A DNA stretch of 6,253 nucleotides, taken from positions 1 through 6,253 of the forward strand of contig DATKVN010000011.1 in NCBI GenBank assembly GCA_035530055.1, read 5' to 3'. This document shows, piece after piece, positions 1-6,036 of the stretch (the first letter of the stretch is position 1; each line of letters opens with the position of its first letter). This DNA is from a bacterium. Its GTDB lineage: Bacteria; UBA6262; WVXT01. Both the position numbers and the translations under genes were made by a program. The notes under the pieces are model-generated. The model was not told the DNA's origin. It ran no database searches and saw only the letters and a program-made list of their open reading frames with translations.

Positions 1-110
1 ATTTTCTGTTCAATGATAGAAGCGAGTTCAATTGCAAAGGCACCAGTAGTAATCAAAATTGCCAGAATAAGTGGAATCCAGAACCGCTTTTTTAAACTGA
101 ATTTTTCCAT
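1..110 (-). CDS. Exported protein, N-terminal fragment (cut by window edge)
   Basis: Only the first 36 codons are in the window. The ATG is at 108-110 on the complement and is preceded by a strong Shine-Dalgarno stretch (GAGGGGG, complement of 117-123) six bases upstream, which fixes the start. The peptide begins MEKFSLKKRF, then a hydrophobic run (WIPLILAILITTGAFA), then IELASIIEQK. That is a standard Sec signal peptide: basic n-region (K3, K7, K8, R9), hydrophobic core and a likely signal peptidase I site after AFA near residue 26. There is no lipobox cysteine. The mature part is too short to assign a family. It has its own likely promoter (279-307), so it probably starts a separate transcription unit, with a long leader containing the palindromic repeats at 144-242. 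Seen: signal peptide and ribosome site. Inferred: secreted or outer-membrane product. Function unknown. Confidence 0.8.
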   Translation of the reverse strand, partial: MEKFSLKKRFWIPLILAILITTGAFAIELASIIEQK

Positions 111-143
111 TTTTTACCCCCTCAACAAAAGGAAACCGCAATT

Positions 144-242
144 GGTAGCCGCAACCTTTAGGTTGCGAATTCATCAGCATTCGGTAGTCGCAACCTTTAG
201 GTTGCGTGCTGTAAATTACGCAGGCTGAAGCCTGCGACTACC
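144..242. repeat. REP/BIME-like cluster of three GTAG-led palindromes
   Basis: Three 24-base units lie here. Unit 1 (144-167) and unit 2 (183-206) are direct repeats with one mismatch (C149 versus T188). Unit 3 (219-242) is inverted. Each reads GGTAG, then Y, then an 18-base palindrome with 8-base arms and a 2-base centre: CGCAACCT-TT-AGGTTGCG in units 1 and 2, CGCAGGCT-TC-AGCCTGCG in unit 3 read on its own strand. The two arm changes in unit 3 are matched by compensating changes in the other arm, so the fold, not just the sequence, appears to be kept. A GTAG or GGAG tetranucleotide at the foot of a hairpin is the signature of REP elements moved by RAYT (TnpA-REP) transposases, and units in opposite orientation make a BIME. 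The REP assignment is inferred; the repeats are directly visible. They lie in the probable 5' leader of the gene at 1-110. Confidence 0.8.
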
Positions 243-278
243 GTTTTATAGATCAATAGGCAGTTTACTTCCTGCTTT

Positions 279-307
279 ATTATAGTATAAATTATCAAAA
301 TTGTCAC
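279..307 (-). promoter_or_regulatory. Sigma-70-like promoter for the gene at 1-110
   Basis: On the complement, GTGACA (302-307, five of six matches to TTGACA) is followed after exactly 17 bases by a perfect TATAAT (279-284). Transcription would start near 271-273 and give a leader of about 160 bases before the ATG at 110. That leader contains all three palindromes at 144-242. The site is 35 bases beyond the stop codon of the barrel/TPR gene, where a promoter for the next unit is expected. The consensus is that of housekeeping sigma factors; its use in this unidentified organism is assumed. Confidence 0.6.
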
Positions 308-341
308 CGTCAAAATCGCGAAACAAGCTTCGCTACTCCAT

Positions 342-2870
342 CTATCGCTTCTTCGCTTTCTCCATTGCCTCTTTAATCAATCGCTGCGCCTGTAAATGGA
401 TCGGCTCGAGCTTCAACACCTTCTCAAACTCAGCTATAGCTTTTTCATACTCGCCTTTTTCGAAGTATGCAAGTCCAGCATTATAGTACTCGTCCATATT
501 CTTCTTCCTCTCTTCTTGAACTGTCAACCATACTTTCTCCTCTATCCTGTTCATCAAGGCTTTCGATTGTTTGTGTTTCGGTTCCAGCTTCAATACCTCT
601 TCCAGCTCAGCTATCGCCTCTCCCCACTGACGTTTCTCATAATATGCCACTGCGCGGGTGTAATGCTTTTTCATTTTCTTTACCTTTTTTTCCTTAGTTT
701 TAGCAATTTTCGCCTTTGCTTTTTCTATAAGTTTCTTCAATTCCGCATCATCGGTGCGCACTTTAACCACTTCCTCCCATTTAGCGATGGCTCCATTATA
801 GTCACCTTCCTTGTAATCACTGACCCCTTCTCGGAATTTCTGTTCTATCTTTTCCTTTGTTGCTATTAGCTTTTCCTCAGAAGGGACTTTTACTTTCGGA
901 GGAAGAGCCGGATGGGGAACCTTGGTCTCTTTTTCCTCCTTTTCAACTTCTACTTTCTTTTTCTCTTTTTCCCTTTTAAGTTCTCCAAGTTCCTTTTCCA
1001 GCCTGGAACGATCTATTCCCGAAGGCTTAAACTTATCTATAATCGACTGGAGAAGTCCTATCCTGCCATCGATATCGAGACTCTTCTCCACTCTCCGATA
1101 ATACTCCAGCGATTTCTCAAACTCTTTTTTCATCTCTTCTCTCTTAGAGGGAACCTTGGGTTTCTTCTTCGGCGGGATGATTCCTTCCTTTCTCAAAGAT
1201 TCGAGCACTTCTTTATTCTCAGGCTCTATCTCCAGAACTTTCAGCCAGAGTTCCTTAGCCTTCTCTTTCTGCCCAATAACATAATAGGCTGAGCCCAACC
1301 TGGAAAGAGCCAGTGTATTATTAGGTTCGAGCTCAAGGACTTCCTGGCATTCGACAATTGCCAGGTCGCTTCTATCTTCATAGAGATAGTTAAGTGCCCG
1401 ATACATCTTCTGCTCCACAAGTGTCATTCCTTCACTTATCTTCTCCTGCTCAGCTATGGCTGGATACTCTCTCTTTAGTACATTTAATAATCCTGGTATC
1501 TCCTTGTTTTTAGGAGCAAACTCGAAAGCATACTGAAGTGTAGTTATTGCCTTCCCGGGTTTGTCCTCAATATAGTAACTGACACCAGTTCTAATAAGTT
1601 CGGCTTCTCTTTCCAAACCCATCTCTTTGGAGATTACGTCCACGATTGAAGACAGTTTCTTAAACAGGTCCTGTATCTCAGGTCTCTTGGGATCCAGTTC
1701 CACTGCGAATCTCAATTTCCCCAGCGATTCACTGTACAATCCATTCCTATAAACTTCTATTGCTTCTTTATAGTAATTTCTGGCAAGCTCTATTTTTCTT
1801 CTCTCCTCGAGCATCTTAGCTTCCTTCTCTCTAATTTTTGCCAGTTCCACTCGGACTGCCTTTTCCGACGCAATCTCCGCCAATCTTTCCTCTCTTGCTC
1901 TTTTCTTCTTTTCCTTTTCAGGTGCAAAACGGAGAGTTAAAGATATACGATGGGAACCATAAGTATCTCTTATTCCGGAAAGCGGATAGAGGAAGGCATA
2001 ATCGAACTGGAAGAGGTATTTAGCATAACTTGCGCCCAGGGAGAGGTTACTGAATCTTCTACTTCCCACACCAAGACCAGCCCTCACTCCAAAAGTTCGG
2101 TTTGAGAACCACTTCTCCGCGCCACTATAAACATTAACGTCCCCGTTCCTGAATGTTGTGTCGAAGGCAAATGTTAGAAAGTCACTATTGTATAGAAAGC
2201 CAGACCTCACTCCTATAGGGACTCTACTTTTATTATCTTTTAAGTCCATATGGGGCTGATTAATATCTATGAGGGAAAGACCGAGGGAGTATTCCCTGTT
2301 GAATTTATATAGGAATCCCAAATCGGTGCTGAATCCTGTTTTAGAATATCCCCTGCTAAACACCGGGTCGCGCTCACCGGTAGTATTACCGAAGTCATCA
2401 ATAGCACTTTCAGTGTAGAGGGTCTTCCCATATTTCTTACTTAGCAACTTCAAATTTAGCCCTGCCAGAAGTTTCTTCTTAAGAGTATTTCCATAAGAGA
2501 GGATAAAACTATTCTCTCGATAGAGACCCCGTAAGCCGAAATTCAGCCACCCTACGCCCAATGTCCCCCAGTGGTATAAAGGATGGGCATAACCAACGAA
2601 TCCACTACCCAGATTACTCCCGTCATCTAAACCCCAGTACAGTTTCCCATAGCCACTGGTAAACTGGGACTCGTCCAGTTGAGCCAGACCCGCTGGATTA
2701 TAATAGATGGCATTAACATCATCAGCCAGAGCAGTGTAGGCATTCCCCATCCCGATGGGACGGGCCCCCACACCTAAATCCTCAAAGTCAGCCCAACAGG
2801 TCACCCGGACACATACCAGAATAGCGCCCATCAGAATTATCCCCGTAATCATTTTAATCAACTTATTCAT
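342..2870 (-). CDS. PorV/PorQ-like (UPF0164) outer-membrane barrel fused to C-terminal TPRs
   Basis: An 842-residue envelope protein. Residues 1-27 are a signal peptide (MNKLIKMITG..., cleavage after CWA). The mature start FEDLGVGARPIGMGNAYTAL and then DDVNAIYYNPAGLAQL is the hallmark N-terminus of the UPF0164 / PorV-PorQ / FadL-like barrel family. Residues 28-317 alternate short polar and aromatic strands and close with a barrel-ending strand (HRISLTLRF, F315). A charged coiled coil (about 318-365) leads to TPRs near 362-397, 424-455, 486-517, 518-552, 673-708, 730-765 and 791-825, interrupted at about 565-672 by a Lys/Glu coil and a proline-rich linker. With the barrel in the outer membrane, the TPR part should lie in the periplasm as a protein-binding scaffold. 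Start choice: an in-frame ATG at 2966 exists, but AGGAG seven bases upstream of 2870 and the signal peptide decide for 2870. It is probably co-transcribed with the FN3 protein upstream. Family PorV members are about half this length, so the TPR extension is notable. Substrate unknown. Confidence 0.88.
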   Translation of the reverse strand: MNKLIKMITGIILMGAILVCVRVTCWADFEDLGVGARPIGMGNAYTALADDVNAIYYNPAGLAQLDESQFTSGYGKLYWGLDDGSNLGSGFVGYAHPLYHWGTLGVGWLNFGLRGLYRENSFILSYGNTLKKKLLAGLNLKLLSKKYGKTLYTESAIDDFGNTTGERDPVFSRGYSKTGFSTDLGFLYKFNREYSLGLSLIDINQPHMDLKDNKSRVPIGVRSGFLYNSDFLTFAFDTTFRNGDVNVYSGAEKWFSNRTFGVRAGLGVGSRRFSNLSLGASYAKYLFQFDYAFLYPLSGIRDTYGSHRISLTLRFAPEKEKKKRAREERLAEIASEKAVRVELAKIREKEAKMLEERRKIELARNYYKEAIEVYRNGLYSESLGKLRFAVELDPKRPEIQDLFKKLSSIVDVISKEMGLEREAELIRTGVSYYIEDKPGKAITTLQYAFEFAPKNKEIPGLLNVLKREYPAIAEQEKISEGMTLVEQKMYRALNYLYEDRSDLAIVECQEVLELEPNNTLALSRLGSAYYVIGQKEKAKELWLKVLEIEPENKEVLESLRKEGIIPPKKKPKVPSKREEMKKEFEKSLEYYRRVEKSLDIDGRIGLLQSIIDKFKPSGIDRSRLEKELGELKREKEKKKVEVEKEEKETKVPHPALPPKVKVPSEEKLIATKEKIEQKFREGVSDYKEGDYNGAIAKWEEVVKVRTDDAELKKLIEKAKAKIAKTKEKKVKKMKKHYTRAVAYYEKRQWGEAIAELEEVLKLEPKHKQSKALMNRIEEKVWLTVQEERKKNMDEYYNAGLAYFEKGEYEKAIAEFEKVLKLEPIHLQAQRLIKEAMEKAKKR

Positions 2871-2877
2871 TTTTTGT

Positions 2878-2882
2878 CTCCT
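2878..2882 (-). promoter_or_regulatory. Shine-Dalgarno site that fixes the barrel/TPR start
   Basis: The complement reads AGGAG followed by ACAAAAA and ATG, a seven-base spacing. This supports translation from 2870 rather than from the upstream in-frame ATG at 2966, which overlaps the previous stop as TAATG and would put 32 polar residues ahead of the signal peptide. Confidence 0.75.
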
Positions 2883-2936
2883 CTCAATATACTTATTTTT
2901 ATCTCTTCTTTCAAATGGTATTTGTAGTTGGACTCC

Positions 2937-2953
2937 CCCCGATTTCATCGGGG
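2937..2953. repeat. Intergenic hairpin CCCCGAT-TTC-ATCGGGG
   Basis: A perfect 7-base-pair stem with a 3-base loop lies in the 95-base gap between the FN3 gene and the barrel/TPR gene. On the transcribed strand no U-run follows it, so it is not an intrinsic terminator. GTAG occurs on the plus strand at 2924-2927, nine bases before the stem. The CCCGAT/ATCGGG core recurs at 5891-5908, which suggests a dispersed palindrome family. In the mRNA it could pause decay or separate the levels of the two genes; that is inference. Confidence 0.6.
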
Positions 2954-2965
2954 CAATTATCTTCA

Positions 2966-5521
2966 TTATTTTGCCAGAATGACTGTTCCATTGATAACTT
3001 TCCCTTCTCCCTCTAACTGGTATATATAAACACCGCTGGGAGCAACTTTGCCTTTCTCATCCTTACCATCCCAGGCGAACGATGTCTCTGATTGACCGAT
3101 GTCGAGTTGACGCACCAGAGCGCCTCTGATATCGAAGATTCTGCATACGATGCCTTTCTCATTGGGATTGGCATACTCGAAGTTGACCACATCGTTCAAT
3201 CCGTCATTATTGGGCGTGAAGATTCTCGGATATACTTTATTCAGACTAAATTCAGTAGCGGCAGGCGCTTGTTTAATCTTATACCTACCCAACTTCTTCA
3301 TCTTTATCGTAATTACCTGCTCATCCGTATCCACCCTGGCACCAAGCTTCACCCACTCAATTCCATTGAACCAGAATAGAGCCAGATTTCTTCCCGCCTG
3401 ACTCGCCTTTATATTAGTTCCCTTCACAGTACCTTGACCGTTTACTTCGTAAGACAGACCTACGGATGCCTTCGGCTTAGCGAAGGAGAAGCTCTCAATT
3501 TCCTCAGGGGTCTCATTACCATAGCCTCTGAACGCTTTGTATTCATAACAACTTATGACTTTGTCCTTATTCTCTTCTTCTGGAACTTCCTCAACGGTTA
3601 TGTTCAAGTCATCGCCATAAGAACTGCTTTCTTCATACAATATATCTGTCAGTTCCTCAGGAATGATTACCCTCGCTTGCATATCTTCTGCCAGAGCAAT
3701 TACATTCACTTCTTCATCTTGTACCATTAACATCATCGAGTCGCCACTCTCTACACCTTTAGAATCGACTGCTCTAACTTTGTAATAATACGTCTCACCA
3801 ATGATATTTTCTGTTTCAGTCCAGGTCAATATCGATTTAGCCACAGTCGTTGCCGGGTCGACATTGAATCCTGCAAGAGAAGTAGAGCGATATACTCTAT
3901 ATTCTTCTAAATCAGTGCACGGTGACCCATCTTCGTTTCTGGTTACTTCTTTCCAATCAATCTTTATATGTTCGCCACCATCAACCAATGTTCCCTTGAC
4001 GCCACACGGTTCTCTCGGCCTTAAGCTCGGGCGAGCACTAACCTCATAAGAAGCATCACTAACATTATTCGCTTGATCTACTGCTTTAAGTACATAATAG
4101 TAAATGACTTCGTTAGTTAACTCTGTATCAACATATCTTGTTGTAGGATGAGTCACAGTAGCTATAGCGACATCATATGAGCCACTAATCGTGCTACGAT
4201 AGACCCAATACGACTTCATATCAGGCTCAGTATTTGGAGTCCAGGTAAGAGTAACCCGTTTATTTCCAGCCTTAGCTACCAGACCAGTAGGCGCAGCCGG
4301 TGGAGCATCAACAAGCGCCTGCGCCCATGCCGTCGCTCCATTAGACAAACCTGACCAGTTGCTCGCCTCATCAGCAGTCCATAGCCTGAAGTAGTATGTA
4401 GTGCCAGGGACCAACCCATCAGTCTGGTCAACAATGCGAGATTGTGGGTCTCCTGGATTAACCGCGTATGAGAGGTTCTTAATTTGAGCATCAGCCGTGC
4501 TCCAGGAAACCGTGTAGTTGGAAGAGAACTGGATATTATACTGACCACCATTGATTGGATTATTCCAATCATCATCACCCGGCGCCGTCCATGTCAGCCG
4601 AATCTCCCCCTGTCCAGCCCATGTTTCCGCAAACAAATCCGTAACCGCCGCCGGCGCCGTCGTATCTCCCAAGACCACCCAGACCGTTACTGTGTCAGAT
4701 AATGGACTTTCAAGCACCAGCGGTGGTTTATCAACAGCACTAATCGCATAATAATAACTTGTCTTAGTTTGTAATCCAGTGTCAGAATATGCAGTCGATG
4801 TTGTAGTCCCTACCGCAAACAGAGCTGATGGTGAAATACTGGAACGATAAATCTTATAATAGTCAAAATCTATTCCTTTCTCACTCTCTGTAAGCTCGGT
4901 CCAGGAAAGGTCTACTTTTTCCACTCCGGCAATTGCAGTCAATCCGGTCGGCGTCGCCGGAGCAGTATCCGGAACTACACAATATGCCTGATTAGTCACG
5001 CTTGCCGCTCGAGTATCAATAGGCGATTCATTCGGTGGACTGGCATCATCATAACTCTTAATAGCAAAGTAAAAAGTAGTTCCCGGCCACAGAGAGTCAA
5101 TCATTGTTTGTTCCGTTTGACCAGGGTCGTTAGCAAAAGTTATTCCTTTCCATCCACCAGCAGTATTCCACCAGGCAGTAGTGTCTCCACCCAAATCAGA
5201 AATGCTAAATGTATCATATTCAATATCATAACCTTGAACCGCTCCGCTGGAGAACTCATCATCCTCATAAGGCGCAGTCCAACTTAAAAGAACCTCTCCC
5301 TCCTGGCTCCCAGCCAGTGCTGAAAGGTTCGTAACTGGTGCAGGTGGCCAAGTATCCCTAATCCCTACACTAATAGTAACATCTCTCGTGGTGGTACCTG
5401 CGTAGACCAATCCTGTGCCAAAAATGGTTATTATTGCAATAAGCAACATAATCATCTTCGCCTTTAGCCCGCACCGCATAATAGTAAAGATTGAACTACA
5501 CTTTTGTTTCATCTGCTCCAT
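2966..5521 (-). CDS. Secreted five-FN3 surface protein with FlgD-Ig / T9SS-like C-terminal domain
   Basis: An 851-residue exported protein. A long basic n-region and hydrophobic core (about 23-38) give a signal peptide with cleavage near VYA41. Five fibronectin type III domains follow, near residues 58-178, 186-284, 287-399, 406-498 and 503-600, each with the LxWT strand and a YYF/YYYxxxAVD-type strand. Domains 1 and 3 are long forms (WTAP-acidic loop, PGTTxYF); 2, 4 and 5 are short forms with YRSS/YRST. Residues 601-755 are beta-rich and end in LALFWFNGIEWVKLG...GRYKI, resembling the ZU5-like modules seen before such C-termini. Residues 761-851 (VYPRIFTPNNDGLND, IFDIRGALVRQL, FAWDGKDEKG, PSGVYIYQ) match FlgD-Ig / CHU_C-type sorting or anchoring domains. 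The start is uncertain: ATG 5521 has almost no spacer after GGAAGAG, whereas Met4 (5512) lies nine bases beyond it; Met15 would also keep a signal peptide. No catalytic motif is visible, so adhesion or a structural surface role is most likely. The barrel/TPR gene follows after 95 bases. Confidence 0.88.
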   Translation of the reverse strand: MEQMKQKCSSIFTIMRCGLKAKMIMLLIAIITIFGTGLVYAGTTTRDVTISVGIRDTWPPAPVTNLSALAGSQEGEVLLSWTAPYEDDEFSSGAVQGYDIEYDTFSISDLGGDTTAWWNTAGGWKGITFANDPGQTEQTMIDSLWPGTTFYFAIKSYDDASPPNESPIDTRAASVTNQAYCVVPDTAPATPTGLTAIAGVEKVDLSWTELTESEKGIDFDYYKIYRSSISPSALFAVGTTTSTAYSDTGLQTKTSYYYAISAVDKPPLVLESPLSDTVTVWVVLGDTTAPAAVTDLFAETWAGQGEIRLTWTAPGDDDWNNPINGGQYNIQFSSNYTVSWSTADAQIKNLSYAVNPGDPQSRIVDQTDGLVPGTTYYFRLWTADEASNWSGLSNGATAWAQALVDAPPAAPTGLVAKAGNKRVTLTWTPNTEPDMKSYWVYRSTISGSYDVAIATVTHPTTRYVDTELTNEVIYYYVLKAVDQANNVSDASYEVSARPSLRPREPCGVKGTLVDGGEHIKIDWKEVTRNEDGSPCTDLEEYRVYRSTSLAGFNVDPATTVAKSILTWTETENIIGETYYYKVRAVDSKGVESGDSMMLMVQDEEVNVIALAEDMQARVIIPEELTDILYEESSSYGDDLNITVEEVPEEENKDKVISCYEYKAFRGYGNETPEEIESFSFAKPKASVGLSYEVNGQGTVKGTNIKASQAGRNLALFWFNGIEWVKLGARVDTDEQVITIKMKKLGRYKIKQAPAATEFSLNKVYPRIFTPNNDGLNDVVNFEYANPNEKGIVCRIFDIRGALVRQLDIGQSETSFAWDGKDEKGKVAPSGVYIYQLEGEGKVINGTVILAK

Positions 5522-5843
5522 CTCTTCCAGAAATTTTCCTCACTTCGTTCGGTAATGGTCTATTAGACAGTTTCTCCATTTTTCTCTATGAATAATCGTT
5601 TTATTTTTCTATTTACCAGTTTATTCGCCATACTCAATACTGGCGTAACCGCGCCTGTGACCAAGATTATTAGTCGTGCCTTTACTCTCTTTATTAGTTT
5701 TTGCGTGTATCTATTCATTTATTAATAAATCCTTTCGTCACTTTTCCGCTTTTTACTCAATCTTCTCTTCTGTTTTGAAATAGACCCTCTAATAAAGTTC
5801 TGGTTGATATCTCTCATTTATGGTAAATTTCACCCACACTTTT
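5522..5843. other. AT-rich gap upstream of the FN3 gene
   Basis: About 320 bases with no convincing promoter on either strand. On the complement it holds a chain of short ATG-started ORFs: 31 codons at 5722-5817 (very Lys/Arg-rich), 51 codons at 5563-5718, and 27 codons at 5496-5579 that runs past the start of the FN3 gene. Only the middle one is listed separately. The region could be a long 5' leader of the FN3/barrel unit or decayed coding sequence. Confidence 0.5.
5563..5718 (-). CDS. Hypothetical 51-residue basic, partly hydrophobic small protein
   Basis: An ATG-to-TAA ORF on the complement, in the same direction as the genes around it. It starts MNRYTQKLIKRVKAR, has a moderately hydrophobic segment (LIILVTGAVTPVLSMA, residues 16-31), then NKLVNRKIKRLF and ends IEKNGETV. 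A basic-hydrophobic-basic layout could suit a small membrane-associated peptide, but there is no known family signature. An AAAGGA stretch is upstream with an 11-base gap to the ATG, longer than ideal, and a stop codon directly precedes the ATG. An open stretch of this length can arise by chance in AT-rich DNA. It ends 42 bases before the FN3 start. Treat as a candidate only. Confidence 0.22.
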   Translation of the reverse strand: MNRYTQKLIKRVKARLIILVTGAVTPVLSMANKLVNRKIKRLFIEKNGETV

Positions 5844-5932
5844 TGTAGGGGTTTACTCCCTGGTCTTTGTCAGGGACAGGTTCATCAAATCCCGATTGGT
5901 AAATCGGGACGCCATGAATGTCGCCCCCTACA
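5844..5932. repeat. 89-base compound palindrome with TGTAGGGG terminal inverted repeats
   Basis: The element is bounded by TGTAGGGG (5844-5851) and its exact inverted copy CCCCTACA (5925-5932). Inside are a 6-base-pair stem TCCCTG/CAGGGA (5857-5862 with 5871-5876) and an 8-base-pair stem TCCCGATT/AATCGGGA (5890-5897 with 5902-5909, loop GGTA). Read from the right end, GTAG leads into GGGGGCGACAT-TC-ATGGCGTCCC, a worn palindrome. GTAG at both outer edges pointing inward resembles a BIME or a small MITE. No target-site duplication is obvious and there is no transposase in the window. The repeats are visible; the mobile origin is inferred. Confidence 0.65.
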
Positions 5933-5952
5933 TTTATCCAGGAACTTTCCCA

Positions 5953-5987
5953 TAGTGCGACCTTTTAGGGTCGCTCTTCGCACTACC
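5953..5987 (-). repeat. GGTAG-led nested palindrome with two competing stems
   Basis: On the complement it starts GGTAG (5983-5987). An outer 8-base inverted repeat TAGTGCGA/TCGCACTA (5953-5960 with 5978-5985) overlaps an inner 6-base pair GCGACC/GGTCGC (5957-5962 with 5969-5974). Bases 5957-5960 are shared, so the full stems cannot both form. The GGTAGTNCG start resembles the units at 144-242, suggesting a diverged member of the same REP-like family. Confidence 0.55.
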
Positions 5988-5988
5988 G

Positions 5989-6005
5989 GTCCGCCTTGAG
6001 CGGAC
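5989..6005. repeat. Hairpin GTCCGC-CTTGA-GCGGAC
   Basis: A 6-base-pair perfect stem with a 5-base loop, directly next to the GGTAG-led palindrome. It lies 77 bases downstream of the stop of the gene at 6082-6253. No U-run follows on the transcribed strand, so intrinsic termination is unlikely. It is more likely part of the palindrome cluster. Confidence 0.5.
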
Positions 6006-6036
6006 AATCGTCAATGCAGTCCATCACTCTGCAGTT

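Noticed and set aside
144-242. Possible short CRISPR array
   Set aside because: Only three palindromic units, one inverted, with unequal spacers of 15 and 12 bases; no cas genes. REP/BIME fits better.
318-333. GCGAA/TTCGC stem just after the barrel/TPR stop codon, considered as an intrinsic terminator
   Set aside because: The stem is only 5 base pairs and on the transcribed strand it is followed by GATTTTGACGG, with only four T residues and no proper U-tract.
396-869. Open plus-strand frame of 157 codons opposite the TPR region
   Set aside because: It is Phe/Leu-rich, the mirror of Lys/Glu-rich coding on the other strand, lacks a ribosome site and overlaps a well-supported gene entirely.
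912-1292. Open plus-strand frame of 126 codons with a hydrophobic start
   Set aside because: The Phe-rich 'membrane' segment is the antisense of the Lys/Glu coil of the barrel/TPR gene; no independent support.
2870-2966. Lipoprotein signal in the barrel/TPR N-terminus (Cys residues in the signal region)
   Set aside because: The residues before the cysteines (ILVC, RVTC) do not fit the lipobox, and a signal peptidase I site after CWA is clear.
3434-3730. 98-codon plus-strand frame
   Set aside because: An antisense shadow of the beta-rich region of the FN3 protein; no start signal and no recognisable product.
4276-4578. 100-codon minus-strand frame within the FN3 gene
   Set aside because: It is out of frame with the FN3 domains, Arg/Leu/Met-rich without domain features, and lies wholly inside the real gene.
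5844-6005. Palindrome stack considered as terminators for the gene at 6082-6253
   Set aside because: None of the stems is followed by a U-run on the complement strand, and the structures look like dispersed repeats.
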